DNA from: an uncultured Gemmatimonadota bacterium
Lineage (GTDB): Bacteria > Gemmatimonadota > Gemmatimonadetes > Gemmatimonadales > Gemmatimonadaceae
NCBI GenBank assembly: GCA_903882745.1
Contig: CAIRYG010000011.1
Span: 578,988-642,987, forward strand
Length of the DNA stretch: 64,000 nucleotides
Reading direction: 5' to 3'
Below, piece after piece: positions 23,294-31,653 of this stretch (the first letter of the stretch is position 1; each line of letters opens with the position of its first letter). The position numbers and the translations under genes were made by a program. The notes below the pieces were generated by a model. It worked only from the letters and a program-made list of their open reading frames with translations, was not told where the DNA came from and searched no databases.

Positions 23294-23309
23294 TGGCACG
23301 GCCTTTGCT
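23294..23309 (+). promoter_or_regulatory. Sigma-54 promoter of the fliL operon, inside a hairpin
   Basis: TGGCACGGCCTTTGCT is a perfect 16-base match to TGGCACR-N4-TTGCW. The start would be near 23321, about 32 bases before fliL. The same DNA forms the right arm of a hairpin AAGGCCGTGCC / GGCACGGCCTT (23276-23286, 23295-23305), which by itself looks like a terminator, so the site may end incoming transcripts and start new ones. Confidence 0.82.
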
Positions 23310-23352
23310 ATTCATAGCACCAGAAAGACACCCGTTTACTTCTGCCCCGACT

Positions 23353-23901
23353 ATGACAGTCCCGAACGACGCCACGGAAGGCACTGAGCAGCCCGCAACG
23401 AAGCCCGGCATGATGCCCATCATCGGAGCAGCGCTCGTTGGGATCCTTGTCGGCGCAGCTGCCGGGAGTTTTGTCATCGGACCGAAGGTCGCGTCCTCCA
23501 TGCACATCGGCACCATGACCGCGGCCGATTCCGCCAAACTCGCCGACGCTGAAGCCGAAGCGTCCGCCGGAAAAGAAGGAAAAGGTGGAAAGGAAGGCGC
23601 GACCAACGTGCACATGATCGAAAACCTGGTCTTGAACCCCGCCGGCTCCAATGGCGCGCGATTCCTGCTGGTTTCGGTTGGCCTCACCATGAACTCCATC
23701 GGCGCGGCCACTCGCGTCAAAGAACAAGACGCCGAAGTGCGCGACATCGTCCTCCGCGTGCTCGGCAGCCGCTCGATCAATGACCTCTCGGAGGTCGGCA
23801 ATCGCGAGCGGCTCAAGCAGGACATCCTCGTCGCGGTCGACTCGCTGTTCAAGGGTCACTCGGTGAAGAGCGTCTACTTTCCGCAGTTCGTGCTCCAGTG
23901 A
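23353..23901 (+). CDS. fliL: Flagellar basal body protein FliL
   Basis: 182 residues, ATG at 23353. One membrane segment (MMPIIGAALVGILVGAAAGSF, about 20-40), a charged linker (GKEGKGGKEG), then the conserved periplasmic domain with NLVLNPAGSNGARFLLVSVG, EVRDIVLRVLGSRSINDLSE and the end YFPQFVLQ. FliL supports stator function. It heads an operon starting at the sigma-54 promoter 23294-23309. fliM starts in its stop codon. Confidence 0.93.
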   Translation: MTVPNDATEGTEQPATKPGMMPIIGAALVGILVGAAAGSFVIGPKVASSMHIGTMTAADSAKLADAEAEASAGKEGKGGKEGATNVHMIENLVLNPAGSNGARFLLVSVGLTMNSIGAATRVKEQDAEVRDIVLRVLGSRSINDLSEVGNRERLKQDILVAVDSLFKGHSVKSVYFPQFVLQ

Positions 23902-24917
23902 CCGCCCCCGTGTCGAGCCCTTCGGACGCTGCTGGCGAGGCGCAAGGCGCACCGCCGGTGAGCGCCCCGTCGGGAAGCGCGCCGAGCGGCCCAAGCACAA
24001 AGCCCACCAAGGGGGCGAAGCCCGCCAACATTCATGCGTACGACTTCAACCGTCCGTATCGCATTTCGACGGACCGTCTGCGCACGCTCGAGGCGATCTT
24101 TGAGCGCCTCTGCAAGTCGCTCGAAGCGTGGCTGATCGGCCGTGTCCGCAAGCAGGTCGAGTTCCGCCTGCTCAGCGTGGAGCAGAAGTCGTTCGGCGAG
24201 TTTACGCAGACGTTGCCGGCCCCGTGCGCGGCTTTTGGATTTGAGATTACCAATGCGGGTGGCCAGAAGGGGGTCATCAACTCTGGCGACCTGTTCTCGT
24301 TTTTTGTGGTGGATCGGCTGTTCGGCGGCGCCGGTAAATCGTCGAATCTCTCGCGTACGCTGACCGTCATCGAACGCATGACGGTCAAGCTGGTCGTCGA
24401 GCGTATTGGCACCCTGCTCTCCGAGATCTGGATGGACTACGTCCCGCTCGAGATTGAAATCACGTCGTTCGAATCGGTGCCAGAGATGGTGCAGGCCGGG
24501 AGTCGTCAGGATCCCGTGCTCGTGGCAAACATTGAGTTCTATGCGGACGGCGAAAGCGCCCTCATTCCGATCTGCCTGCCGTTCGGCGTACTCGACTCGT
24601 TCTTCTCGTCCATCGAGCAGCAGCGTGTGAAGCCGATGACCGGCAGCGACGACGAGCGCCGCGTCACGCGCGAGCGCGCCGAAGGCACGCTGCGCAGCAC
24701 CAACGTGGATGTGTCCGCTCGCTTGCCGCGGTTCACGCTTCCCTTCCGCACGATTCTGGGCTTGCCGGTCGGCGGTGTGTTGGCGACGCCGATTAGCGCC
24801 GACACGCCCATGGAACTCTGGATTGGCGATGAGCCGCGCTACCGCGGCGTTCCGGGCCGCTCTGGCACGAAACTCGCATTACGAATCACCGAAGACGTCG
24901 ACGCTCCGTCGCGCTAA
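23898..24917 (+). CDS. fliM: Flagellar motor switch protein FliM
   Basis: C-ring protein, target of CheY-P. It has 339 residues with a GTG start. The Pro/Ser/Ala-rich N-terminus (about 1-45) has no clear CheY-binding LSQxEIDALL peptide, unlike E. coli FliM. The middle domain starts YDFNRPYRISTDRLRTLEAI, with GLVDRLFGG-type FVVDRLFGGAGKS. The C-terminal SpoA-type domain holds LPRFTLPFRTILGLPVGGVL. No chemotaxis gene is in the window. It overlaps fliL by 4 bases. Confidence 0.94.
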   Translation: MTAPVSSPSDAAGEAQGAPPVSAPSGSAPSGPSTKPTKGAKPANIHAYDFNRPYRISTDRLRTLEAIFERLCKSLEAWLIGRVRKQVEFRLLSVEQKSFGEFTQTLPAPCAAFGFEITNAGGQKGVINSGDLFSFFVVDRLFGGAGKSSNLSRTLTVIERMTVKLVVERIGTLLSEIWMDYVPLEIEITSFESVPEMVQAGSRQDPVLVANIEFYADGESALIPICLPFGVLDSFFSSIEQQRVKPMTGSDDERRVTRERAEGTLRSTNVDVSARLPRFTLPFRTILGLPVGGVLATPISADTPMELWIGDEPRYRGVPGRSGTKLALRITEDVDAPSR

Positions 24918-24938
24918 ACTCGTCACTCCGACGCCCCT

Positions 24939-25262
24939 ATGTCCGATCTTACGCAGACGCCAGAATACGAAGAGCTCGCTCCCGGCACCTCGATCACCGG
25001 TGAAGTGCCTCTGTCGATGATGCTCGACCTCTCGCTGCCGGTCTCGATTGAACTGGGCCGCACCAAGATGACCGTCCAAGAAATTCTGAACCTGGGCCGC
25101 GGCTCGGTGGTGCAGCTCGACCGTCTGGCCGGTGAGCCGATTGACGTGTACGTGGGCGACCGTCGTTTCGCCGAGGGCGAGGTCGTGGTAATGAACGAGT
25201 ATTTCGGGATCCGCATCACGCGGCTCCTCGGCGCGTCGGCGTTGGCCGACGTCGCGGCATAG
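24939..25262 (+). CDS. fliN: Flagellar motor switch protein FliN
   Basis: 107 residues, SpoA (surface presentation of antigens) domain: MMLDLSLPVSIELGRTKMTVQ, then LNLGRGSVVQLDRLAGEPIDV and EVVVMNEYFGIRITRLL. It forms the base of the C-ring with FliM. It lies 21 bases after fliM and 21 before fliO-P. Confidence 0.96.
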   Translation: MSDLTQTPEYEELAPGTSITGEVPLSMMLDLSLPVSIELGRTKMTVQEILNLGRGSVVQLDRLAGEPIDVYVGDRRFAEGEVVVMNEYFGIRITRLLGASALADVAA

Positions 25263-25283
25263 TACGACCGAGCGACCGAGGCC

Positions 25284-26579
25284 ATGACTGTTTCGTCGTT
25301 TATCGGCGTCCTAGGGACGCTGGGGTTGGTTCTCGGGTTGCTCCTCGTCACGCTCCGGCTGCTCAAGCGGCTGTCGGTCACGACGGCAACAGGGCTCGCC
25401 CCGCTCCCGCTCCGTGTTGAACAGCGGCTAGCCGTTGGGCCTCGTCAGGGAATCGCGATCGTCCGTATTGGAACGCGCGTGGTCGCCGTGTCCACAGGGG
25501 AAGGCGGCGTCCGTCGCATCGCCGATGTCACGGATGACGCCGAGGCGCTCAACCCGACCACGGAAACTGACGGTTCTGAGCCGATCAACACGATGGGCGC
25601 CGGAGATCCCACCGCCCCCACCGGCTTCGGCAATATCCTCCGCACGGCCATCAAGCGCTCGCTGCCGCTCGTGTTCGCACTCGCCTGCGCGCTCCCCTCC
25701 ATGGGCGCCCAGGCCACCAAGGCGCCAGCAACGGCGCCGGCAACGGCGCCGGCAACGGCCCCGGCAAAGGCGGCGGCGAATGCTGCAGCGAAAACCGCCA
25801 CCAAGGCTCCTGCCGGCAAGGGAGCTGCCAAGCCTGCGACGCCTATCGTGCAGCCGGTCGTGCAGCCGACGGCCGGCCGCGCCGACACCATGATCACCAA
25901 GCTCGCCCCAAAAATCGACCTGCGCGTCGGCGGCGACAACGCCTCCGGACTCCGCCTGTCGGGTACGGTCGGTGTGATCGTGCTGATGGGGCTGCTCACC
26001 TTACTCCCCACGCTGATCCTCATGATGACGGGCTTCACCCGCATCATGATTGTACTGAGCTTCCTCAAGCAGGCGATCGGCGCCCAAAGCGCACCGCCCA
26101 CACAGCTCGTCGCAGGGCTCGCGATGTTGCTCACGGGGTTCGTCATGGCACCGACGCTCACCGAGGTGAACAAGACCGCGCTCGAACCGTGGATGGATGG
26201 CAAGATCGAACAGGCACAGATGCTCAGCGAGGGCGTGAAGCCCTTTCGTGCGTTTATGCTCCGCCAAGTGCGCTCCGCAGACTTGGCGACCTACATGAAG
26301 ATCAGCCGTCAGGCGCCAGTCGCGACCGTCCAGGACGTGCCGCTGATCGTCCTGACGTCGGCGTTCGTCACGAGTGAGCTCCGGACCTCCTTTCAGATTG
26401 GCTTCGCACTCTTCCTGCCGTTTATCGTCATCGATATTGTCGTCGCCGCCGTGCTCATGTCGATGGGTATGATGATGGTGCCGCCGGCCATGATCGCCCT
26501 GCCCTTCAAGCTGTTGCTCTTTGTGCTCGTGGACGGGTGGTCGCTGGTGATTCAGGGCCTCGTGCAGAGCTTCAACTAA
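25284..26579 (+). CDS. fliP: FliO-FliP fusion protein of the export gate
   Basis: 431 residues in one frame. Residues 1-90 are FliO-like: a membrane segment (FIGVLGTLGLVLGLLLVTLR, 6-25), then LPLRVEQRLAVGPRQGIAIV and the small FliO domain. Residues 117-144 look like a signal peptide (KRSLPLVFALACALPSMGAQ), then a low-complexity PATAPATAPA and Ala/Lys linker from a DNA repeat (145-200). Residues 205-431 are full FliP: LILMMTGFTRIMIVLSFLKQ, DVPLIVLTSAFVTSELRTSF, MMMVPPAMIALPFKLLLF. An internal ATG at 25593 could give FliP alone. FliP is the pentameric core of the export channel. Confidence 0.9.
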   Translation: MTVSSFIGVLGTLGLVLGLLLVTLRLLKRLSVTTATGLAPLPLRVEQRLAVGPRQGIAIVRIGTRVVAVSTGEGGVRRIADVTDDAEALNPTTETDGSEPINTMGAGDPTAPTGFGNILRTAIKRSLPLVFALACALPSMGAQATKAPATAPATAPATAPAKAAANAAAKTATKAPAGKGAAKPATPIVQPVVQPTAGRADTMITKLAPKIDLRVGGDNASGLRLSGTVGVIVLMGLLTLLPTLILMMTGFTRIMIVLSFLKQAIGAQSAPPTQLVAGLAMLLTGFVMAPTLTEVNKTALEPWMDGKIEQAQMLSEGVKPFRAFMLRQVRSADLATYMKISRQAPVATVQDVPLIVLTSAFVTSELRTSFQIGFALFLPFIVIDIVVAAVLMSMGMMMVPPAMIALPFKLLLFVLVDGWSLVIQGLVQSFN

Positions 26580-26848
26580 TGAACGACGCCGCCATCGTTG
26601 ATCTCGCGCGAAACGCGCTGCTCATGGCCGTGACGCTCGCAGCGCCCATGTTGCTCGTTGCGCTTGTCGTGGGATTGTTGATCTCGATTGTGCAGGCCGT
26701 GACCCAGATTCAAGAACAGACACTCGCCTTCGTTCCAAAGTTGCTGGCGGTGGCCATGGTCTTTCTGATCGGGCTGCCGTGGATGATTCAGATGGCCGGC
26801 AAGTACACCACGGAACTGCTCCGCTCGATTCCGGCGCTGGCACGCTAA
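26579..26848 (+). CDS. fliQ: Flagellar export gate protein FliQ
   Basis: 89 residues, two membrane helices, starting in a TAATG overlap with fliP. Family pattern: DLARNALLMAVTLAAPMLLV, ISIVQAVTQIQEQTLAFVPK and the end. FliQ packs on the FliP-FliR core of the channel. It overlaps fliR the same way. Confidence 0.96.
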   Translation: MNDAAIVDLARNALLMAVTLAAPMLLVALVVGLLISIVQAVTQIQEQTLAFVPKLLAVAMVFLIGLPWMIQMAGKYTTELLRSIPALAR

Positions 26849-27639
26849 TGGTCGCGGCCGCGTTCGACCCCTTCGCCCCAGGATCGGCGGAGACACTGGC
26901 ACTCTTCGGTGCGCGCGTCGGCGGCATGATGCTGATCGCGCCGTCGTTCTCCTCGACCCTGGTCTCGCGCCAAGCGCGCGTTGCCCTGATGGTCGTGCTG
27001 ACGGTCCTGCTGCAGCCGGCCGCGCTGGCCTCGGTTCACGGCGTCCCCGCCATGACCGCAACCGCCTTCCTCTCCGAAACACTCATCGGATTCGCGATCG
27101 GGTTCGGCGCGGCACTGTTTATTGGTGCGGCCGAGACCGCCGGCGACGTGATGTCCATTCAGATCGGACTCAGCGGTGCCGCGATCCTCGATCCCACCGA
27201 TCATTCCCAGCTTCCGGTGCTCGGCGCGTTCATCCGCGTGCTCGTGCTGACGCTGATGCTGACCTTTGACCTGCACAACACGCTTCTCTCGGCACTCGCC
27301 GACAGCACCATCGCACTCCCGGTGGGCGTGCCGCTCGCCCTAGAATCCGGCGCGAAGGCGCTGCTCATGGAAGGTGGCGCTATGTTTGCCATCGGCGTGC
27401 GACTGGCCGCGCCGGTGATTGCCTGCGTGATGCTCGCCAACGTCGCAATCGCGGTCCTCGGACGTGCGGCGCCCCAGCTCAATATCCTGACGGTCGCCTT
27501 CCCTATTCAGATCACCGTGGGGCTTCTCGCGCTATTCGCGTCGCTGCCAGCTATCGCTCGCTTCGTCAGCGGCTGGAATGGGATCTACGATTCCATGCTC
27601 GGCGACGTGGTGCGAGGGCTTACCCTCGTGCACCGGTAA
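26848..27639 (+). CDS. fliR: Flagellar export gate protein FliR
   Basis: 263 residues from the ATG at 26848 (TAATG overlap with fliQ); several membrane helices. Motifs: FGARVGGMMLIAPSFSST, FIGAAETAGDVMSIQIGLSG and IQITVGLLALFASLPAI. FliR completes the FliP5-Q4-R1 gate. flhB follows after 15 bases. Confidence 0.96.
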   Translation: MVAAAFDPFAPGSAETLALFGARVGGMMLIAPSFSSTLVSRQARVALMVVLTVLLQPAALASVHGVPAMTATAFLSETLIGFAIGFGAALFIGAAETAGDVMSIQIGLSGAAILDPTDHSQLPVLGAFIRVLVLTLMLTFDLHNTLLSALADSTIALPVGVPLALESGAKALLMEGGAMFAIGVRLAAPVIACVMLANVAIAVLGRAAPQLNILTVAFPIQITVGLLALFASLPAIARFVSGWNGIYDSMLGDVVRGLTLVHR

Positions 27640-27654
27640 ACTCGGCATCCCGCG

Positions 27655-28761
27655 ATGGCTGACGGCGCCGACTCCGAAGCAGAAAAAACAGAAGCCCCAA
27701 CACCGCGAAAAGCCCAAGAAGCGGCCGACGAAGGGCGAATTCCGCGATCGCCTGAACTCAGCGTCGCCGTCGCACTGCTCGGCGCCGCCGCAACGGTAAG
27801 CGCCGTCATGCCGTCGATCTCGACGCGCCTCATGGCGATGTTCGCGACGGGACTCCGCACCATCGGCAACCATCCGGGCGACTCGGGTGCCTCGCTCGGC
27901 CTGCTGCAGACCACCGGCCGTGAGATGCTGACCATTGTGGCGATTCTTGGTGCCGGCCTGGCCGGGACCGCGCTCGCCGTCGGGGCGCTCCAGGGTCGCG
28001 GCACGCTGACGTTCACGCCGCTCGCCCCCAAGTGGGCGCGCATCAATCCGATGTCGAACGCTGGCCGCATGCTCGGCATGCAGGCCTTTGTGGATCTCGG
28101 AAAATCGTTGCTCAAGCTGGTGATTGTCGGCTCTGCCGTGTGGAAGTCCCTGTCGGCAGCCTGGCCCGATTTCATGGACCTCTCGGCGCGAGATCCCCTG
28201 AGCCTGCTCGGGAGCGTTCAGAGTTACTCGGTCAAGTTGCTCACCACCGCCGGGCTCTCGTACTTGGTGCTCGCAAGCGCCGACTACGGCTGGCAGTTCT
28301 GGCAGCATCTCAAGGGACTCCGCATGACCAAAGACGAGGTCAAGCGCGAGTCGAAGCAGAACGAAGGCGACCCGATGCTCAAGTCGCGCGTCCGTTCCAT
28401 CGCGCGAGCGCGTGTGCGACGTCAGATGATGGCCGCGGTCCCGAAGGCCGACGTGGTCATTGTAAACCCGACCCATATCGCGATCGCCCTCCGGTACGAC
28501 CCAGACGAGGCCCCCGCACCGATTGTCTTGGCCATGGGTCAAGAGCTTATCGCGTTGAAAATCAAGGAGTTAGCGTTCGAACATGGCATTCCGGTCATTG
28601 AGAACCGGCCGCTGGCACGAGGCTTGCTTGCATCTGCCAATGTGGGGCTCATGATCCCGGCAGAGCTATACGCTGCTGTCGCCGAGATCTTGGCCTTCGT
28701 GCTACGACAGCGTGCTGCTGCCGGAAAGCCCGTGACTTGGACCCGAACTCCTGACGCATGA
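27655..28761 (+). CDS. flhB: Export apparatus switch protein FlhB
   Basis: 368 residues. N-terminal EKTEAPTPRKAQEAADEGRI is the family start; four membrane segments; the cytoplasmic linker MTKDEVKRESKQNEGDP; and the autocleavage motif NPTH at 271-274 (VIVNPTHIAIALRY). FlhB switches export from rod-hook to filament substrates by contact with FliK. That is notable here because FliK carries an extra domain. It overlaps flhA by 4 bases. Confidence 0.97.
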   Translation: MADGADSEAEKTEAPTPRKAQEAADEGRIPRSPELSVAVALLGAAATVSAVMPSISTRLMAMFATGLRTIGNHPGDSGASLGLLQTTGREMLTIVAILGAGLAGTALAVGALQGRGTLTFTPLAPKWARINPMSNAGRMLGMQAFVDLGKSLLKLVIVGSAVWKSLSAAWPDFMDLSARDPLSLLGSVQSYSVKLLTTAGLSYLVLASADYGWQFWQHLKGLRMTKDEVKRESKQNEGDPMLKSRVRSIARARVRRQMMAAVPKADVVIVNPTHIAIALRYDPDEAPAPIVLAMGQELIALKIKELAFEHGIPVIENRPLARGLLASANVGLMIPAELYAAVAEILAFVLRQRAAAGKPVTWTRTPDA

Positions 28762-30839
28762 CCGCCGCAGCCCTGCCGATCGTCGATTCCAAGAGTGGCC
28801 GCAATGCCGAAGTCGGCGCTGCCATCGCCATCGTGGGGCTCATCGGTCTGCTGATTGTTCCGCTGCCGCCGATCCTGCTCGACCTGTTCATTTCGCTCTC
28901 AATCGGCATCTCGCTTGTCGTGCTGCTGCTGGCTCTGAACACGAGTGATCCCCTTGAGTTCAGCTCCTTCCCCTCGCTGCTCCTCCTGCTCACCCTGTTC
29001 CGCCTCGCGCTGAACGTGAGCTCCACCCGCTTGATCCTTTCTGAAGGACACGCGGGCCAGGTCATTCAAGCATTCGGACAGTTCGTCATCGGCGGTAACT
29101 ACGCCGTGGGGCTCGTCCTGTTCCTGATTCTCGTCGGGATCAACTTCATCGTCATCACCAAAGGTGCCGGGCGCGTGGCAGAAGTTGCCGCCCGCTTCAC
29201 CTTGGACGCCATGCCCGGCAAGCAGATGGCCATCGACGCTGATCTCGGCGCCGGGCTCATCGACGAGGCCACGGCACGTCAGCGTCGTTTGGTGATCTCG
29301 CAGTCGGCGGACTTCTACGGCGCGATGGACGGTGCTTCGAAGTTCGTGAAGGGCGACGCGATCGCCGGCCTGCTCATTACCGCCATCAACATCTTGGGCG
29401 GCATCTTCATTGGCGTTGTCCAGAAGGGGCTCCCGATCGGACAGGCGGCCTCGACCTACACCATGCTCACGGTCGGTGACGGCCTGGTCGCGCAGATCCC
29501 CGCGCTGATCGTCTCGACGGCCGCCGGCCTGATGGTGACGCATTCCAACGGTGGCAACCGCCTCGGTCAGGTGCTCGTCCGCCAGATCGGTGGTCAGCCC
29601 CGCGTGATGTACATGGCAGGCGCGGTCCTCGCCGTGTTCGCCTTGGTACCGGGTCTTCCGATCACTCCCTTCCTGGCACTCGCCGGTGGGTTTGCCTTTC
29701 TCGGCCGCGCCGCAGAAAAGCAGCGCTTGGCCCGCGAGACGGCCGAAGCGATCGCCTCGGCGCCCATCGAAGAGGGGCCGCCAGCGGCCGACCCGATGCG
29801 CGACCTGCTCCAGCTCGACCCCATCGAGCTCGAGGTTGGCTACGCGCTGATCCCGTTGGTGGATGAATCGCAGGGCGGCGACCTGCTCGAACGCATTGGC
29901 CTGCTGCGCAAGCAGGCGGCGGTTGAGTTCGGCATTCTGATTCCGGCCATTCGCATTCGCGACGACGTGCGACTCCCCGCGAGCGAGTACGTGATTCGCC
30001 TCCGCGGCAGCGAAGTCGCCCGCGGCGAGATCATGCCGCGCCACCTCCTCGCCCTCGACACTGGCGCTGTCATCGACATTGTTGACGGGTTGGAGACCAC
30101 CGACCCGAGCTTCGGCATGCCGGCCCGCTGGATCGCGCCGAACCGCCGCAACGACGCGGAGGCCATGGGCTACGTGGTTGTCGAGTCCACAACCATGATT
30201 GCGACGCATCTCATGGAGACCCTCAAGTCCAACGCCGCGGAGTTGCTTGGGCGCCAGGACGTGCAGGAAATGGTGGACACCATCAAGAAGACGCACCCGG
30301 CCCTCGTGGACGACCTGATCCCCAGCAAGGTGCCACTCGCCACGCTCCATCGTGTGCTGCAGCGCTTGTTGCGCGAACGGGTCCCGATTCGCGACCTCAT
30401 CACGATTCTGGAAGCCGTGGGCGATGCCGCGGACACGACCAAGGACCCGGAACAGCTCACCGAACATGCGCGGCGCGCGCTCGGCAATGTGATTGCGCAG
30501 CAGTACGCGGAAGCCGATGGCACCGTGCGCGGCGTCACGCTTGGACCCCGCCTCGAAGCTGCACTGATGTCGCTCTTTACGCCGCGGGCGGCACAGGCCG
30601 GCCAGACGATGATCACGCCAAACACCTTGGCGAATCTCCTCCGCGATCTGCAGACGCTCACCGCCACCAGTCCGGACGCGCGTCCGCTGCCCTTGATCGT
30701 TCCGCCCGGACTGCGCGTTGGCATCCGTCGGTTCGTGGAACCGGTACTCCCGGCGCTCCCCGTGCTGTCGCTCGCCGAACTCCCCCCGTACGTCAACCTG
30801 AACACCACAGCGATGTGGGAGATGCAACATGCGGCTTGA
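28758..30839 (+). CDS. flhA: Flagellar export protein FlhA
   Basis: Export gate ring protein of 693 residues. N-terminal part has about eight membrane helices with the conserved FHIPEP-type region (SFPSLLLLLTLFRLALNVSS, RVAEVAARFTLDAMPGKQMA). The C-terminal cytoplasmic nonameric-ring domain runs from about 330 (LELDPIELEVGYALIPLVD-like). Full length for FlhA. Its end overlaps flhF by 11 bases. Confidence 0.97.
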   Translation: MTAAALPIVDSKSGRNAEVGAAIAIVGLIGLLIVPLPPILLDLFISLSIGISLVVLLLALNTSDPLEFSSFPSLLLLLTLFRLALNVSSTRLILSEGHAGQVIQAFGQFVIGGNYAVGLVLFLILVGINFIVITKGAGRVAEVAARFTLDAMPGKQMAIDADLGAGLIDEATARQRRLVISQSADFYGAMDGASKFVKGDAIAGLLITAINILGGIFIGVVQKGLPIGQAASTYTMLTVGDGLVAQIPALIVSTAAGLMVTHSNGGNRLGQVLVRQIGGQPRVMYMAGAVLAVFALVPGLPITPFLALAGGFAFLGRAAEKQRLARETAEAIASAPIEEGPPAADPMRDLLQLDPIELEVGYALIPLVDESQGGDLLERIGLLRKQAAVEFGILIPAIRIRDDVRLPASEYVIRLRGSEVARGEIMPRHLLALDTGAVIDIVDGLETTDPSFGMPARWIAPNRRNDAEAMGYVVVESTTMIATHLMETLKSNAAELLGRQDVQEMVDTIKKTHPALVDDLIPSKVPLATLHRVLQRLLRERVPIRDLITILEAVGDAADTTKDPEQLTEHARRALGNVIAQQYAEADGTVRGVTLGPRLEAALMSLFTPRAAQAGQTMITPNTLANLLRDLQTLTATSPDARPLPLIVPPGLRVGIRRFVEPVLPALPVLSLAELPPYVNLNTTAMWEMQHAA

Positions 30840-31653
30840 GACCTTCCGCGCGGCCGACCTCACGGCCGCGTTCGCGATGGCGCGCCACGCCCTCGGCGAG
30901 GATGCGATGATTACGCACTCGCGGATCGTGCGCGAGGGACTCGGCACCGCTCACGAAGTGGTGGCCGCAGACGCCAGCGACATCCAACAGTTCCGTCGAC
31001 TGCTCAACCCCGAGCCGCCGCGCCTCGGTGCGCGTCGTGCCGGCACCGGTGGTCAGCGGCCGTTTGTGGTCTCGCTCATTGGTCCTACCGGCGCCGGCAA
31101 GACGACGACCGTCGCCAAGTTGGCGGTGAGTGAGCTCACATTCGTGGGTCGCGAAGTTGGACTGATTTCACTGGACACCTATCGTGCGGGCGCCATCGAG
31201 CAGCTTGGTGGCTTCGCCGATGCTGCCGAACTCCGGCTCGAAGTGGTGTTCGAACCGTCGCAAATTTCCGAAGCCTTTAAGCGCCTCGCCGGTTGTGACA
31301 TTGTGATTGTCGACACGCCAGGACGCGGCCCGAAAGGACAAGACGGCGACTGGCAGCGCATGCTCCGTCAGCTCGGACCCGACGAAACGCATTTGGTGGT
31401 TCCCGCAACCACGCGGCTCGATCTCGCGCCACGGCTCCTCGAGAGCTACAAGCGCGTGCGTCCCACTCATGCACTGTTGACCAAGCTCGACGAAGTCCCG
31501 AATGACGCCGAGATCGCGCATTTGGCGGCTGCCCTTGAGCTCCCCATGCGCTACGTGACGGACGGACAAGAAGTGCCCGCCGATTTGCATCCCGCAGGCC
31601 CGCGTGTCTTCCCGACGCTGACGGTCGCTCCGGAATTCTCGGCAACCACGTGA
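30829..31653 (+). CDS. flhF: Flagellar placement GTPase FlhF
   Basis: SRP-type GTPase that sets pole and number of flagella, 274 residues, shorter than many FlhF (about 360-480) through a reduced N-terminal/B region. Starts MRLETFRAADLTAAFAMARHALGEDA, a FlhF signature. G domain: LIGPTGAGKTTTVAKLA (P-loop), SLDTYRAGAIEQL, VIVDTPGRGPKGQDGD (DTPG in place of the usual DTAG) and TKLDE. It is paired with flhG by a 4-base overlap. Confidence 0.93.
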   Translation: MRLETFRAADLTAAFAMARHALGEDAMITHSRIVREGLGTAHEVVAADASDIQQFRRLLNPEPPRLGARRAGTGGQRPFVVSLIGPTGAGKTTTVAKLAVSELTFVGREVGLISLDTYRAGAIEQLGGFADAAELRLEVVFEPSQISEAFKRLAGCDIVIVDTPGRGPKGQDGDWQRMLRQLGPDETHLVVPATTRLDLAPRLLESYKRVRPTHALLTKLDEVPNDAEIAHLAAALELPMRYVTDGQEVPADLHPAGPRVFPTLTVAPEFSATT

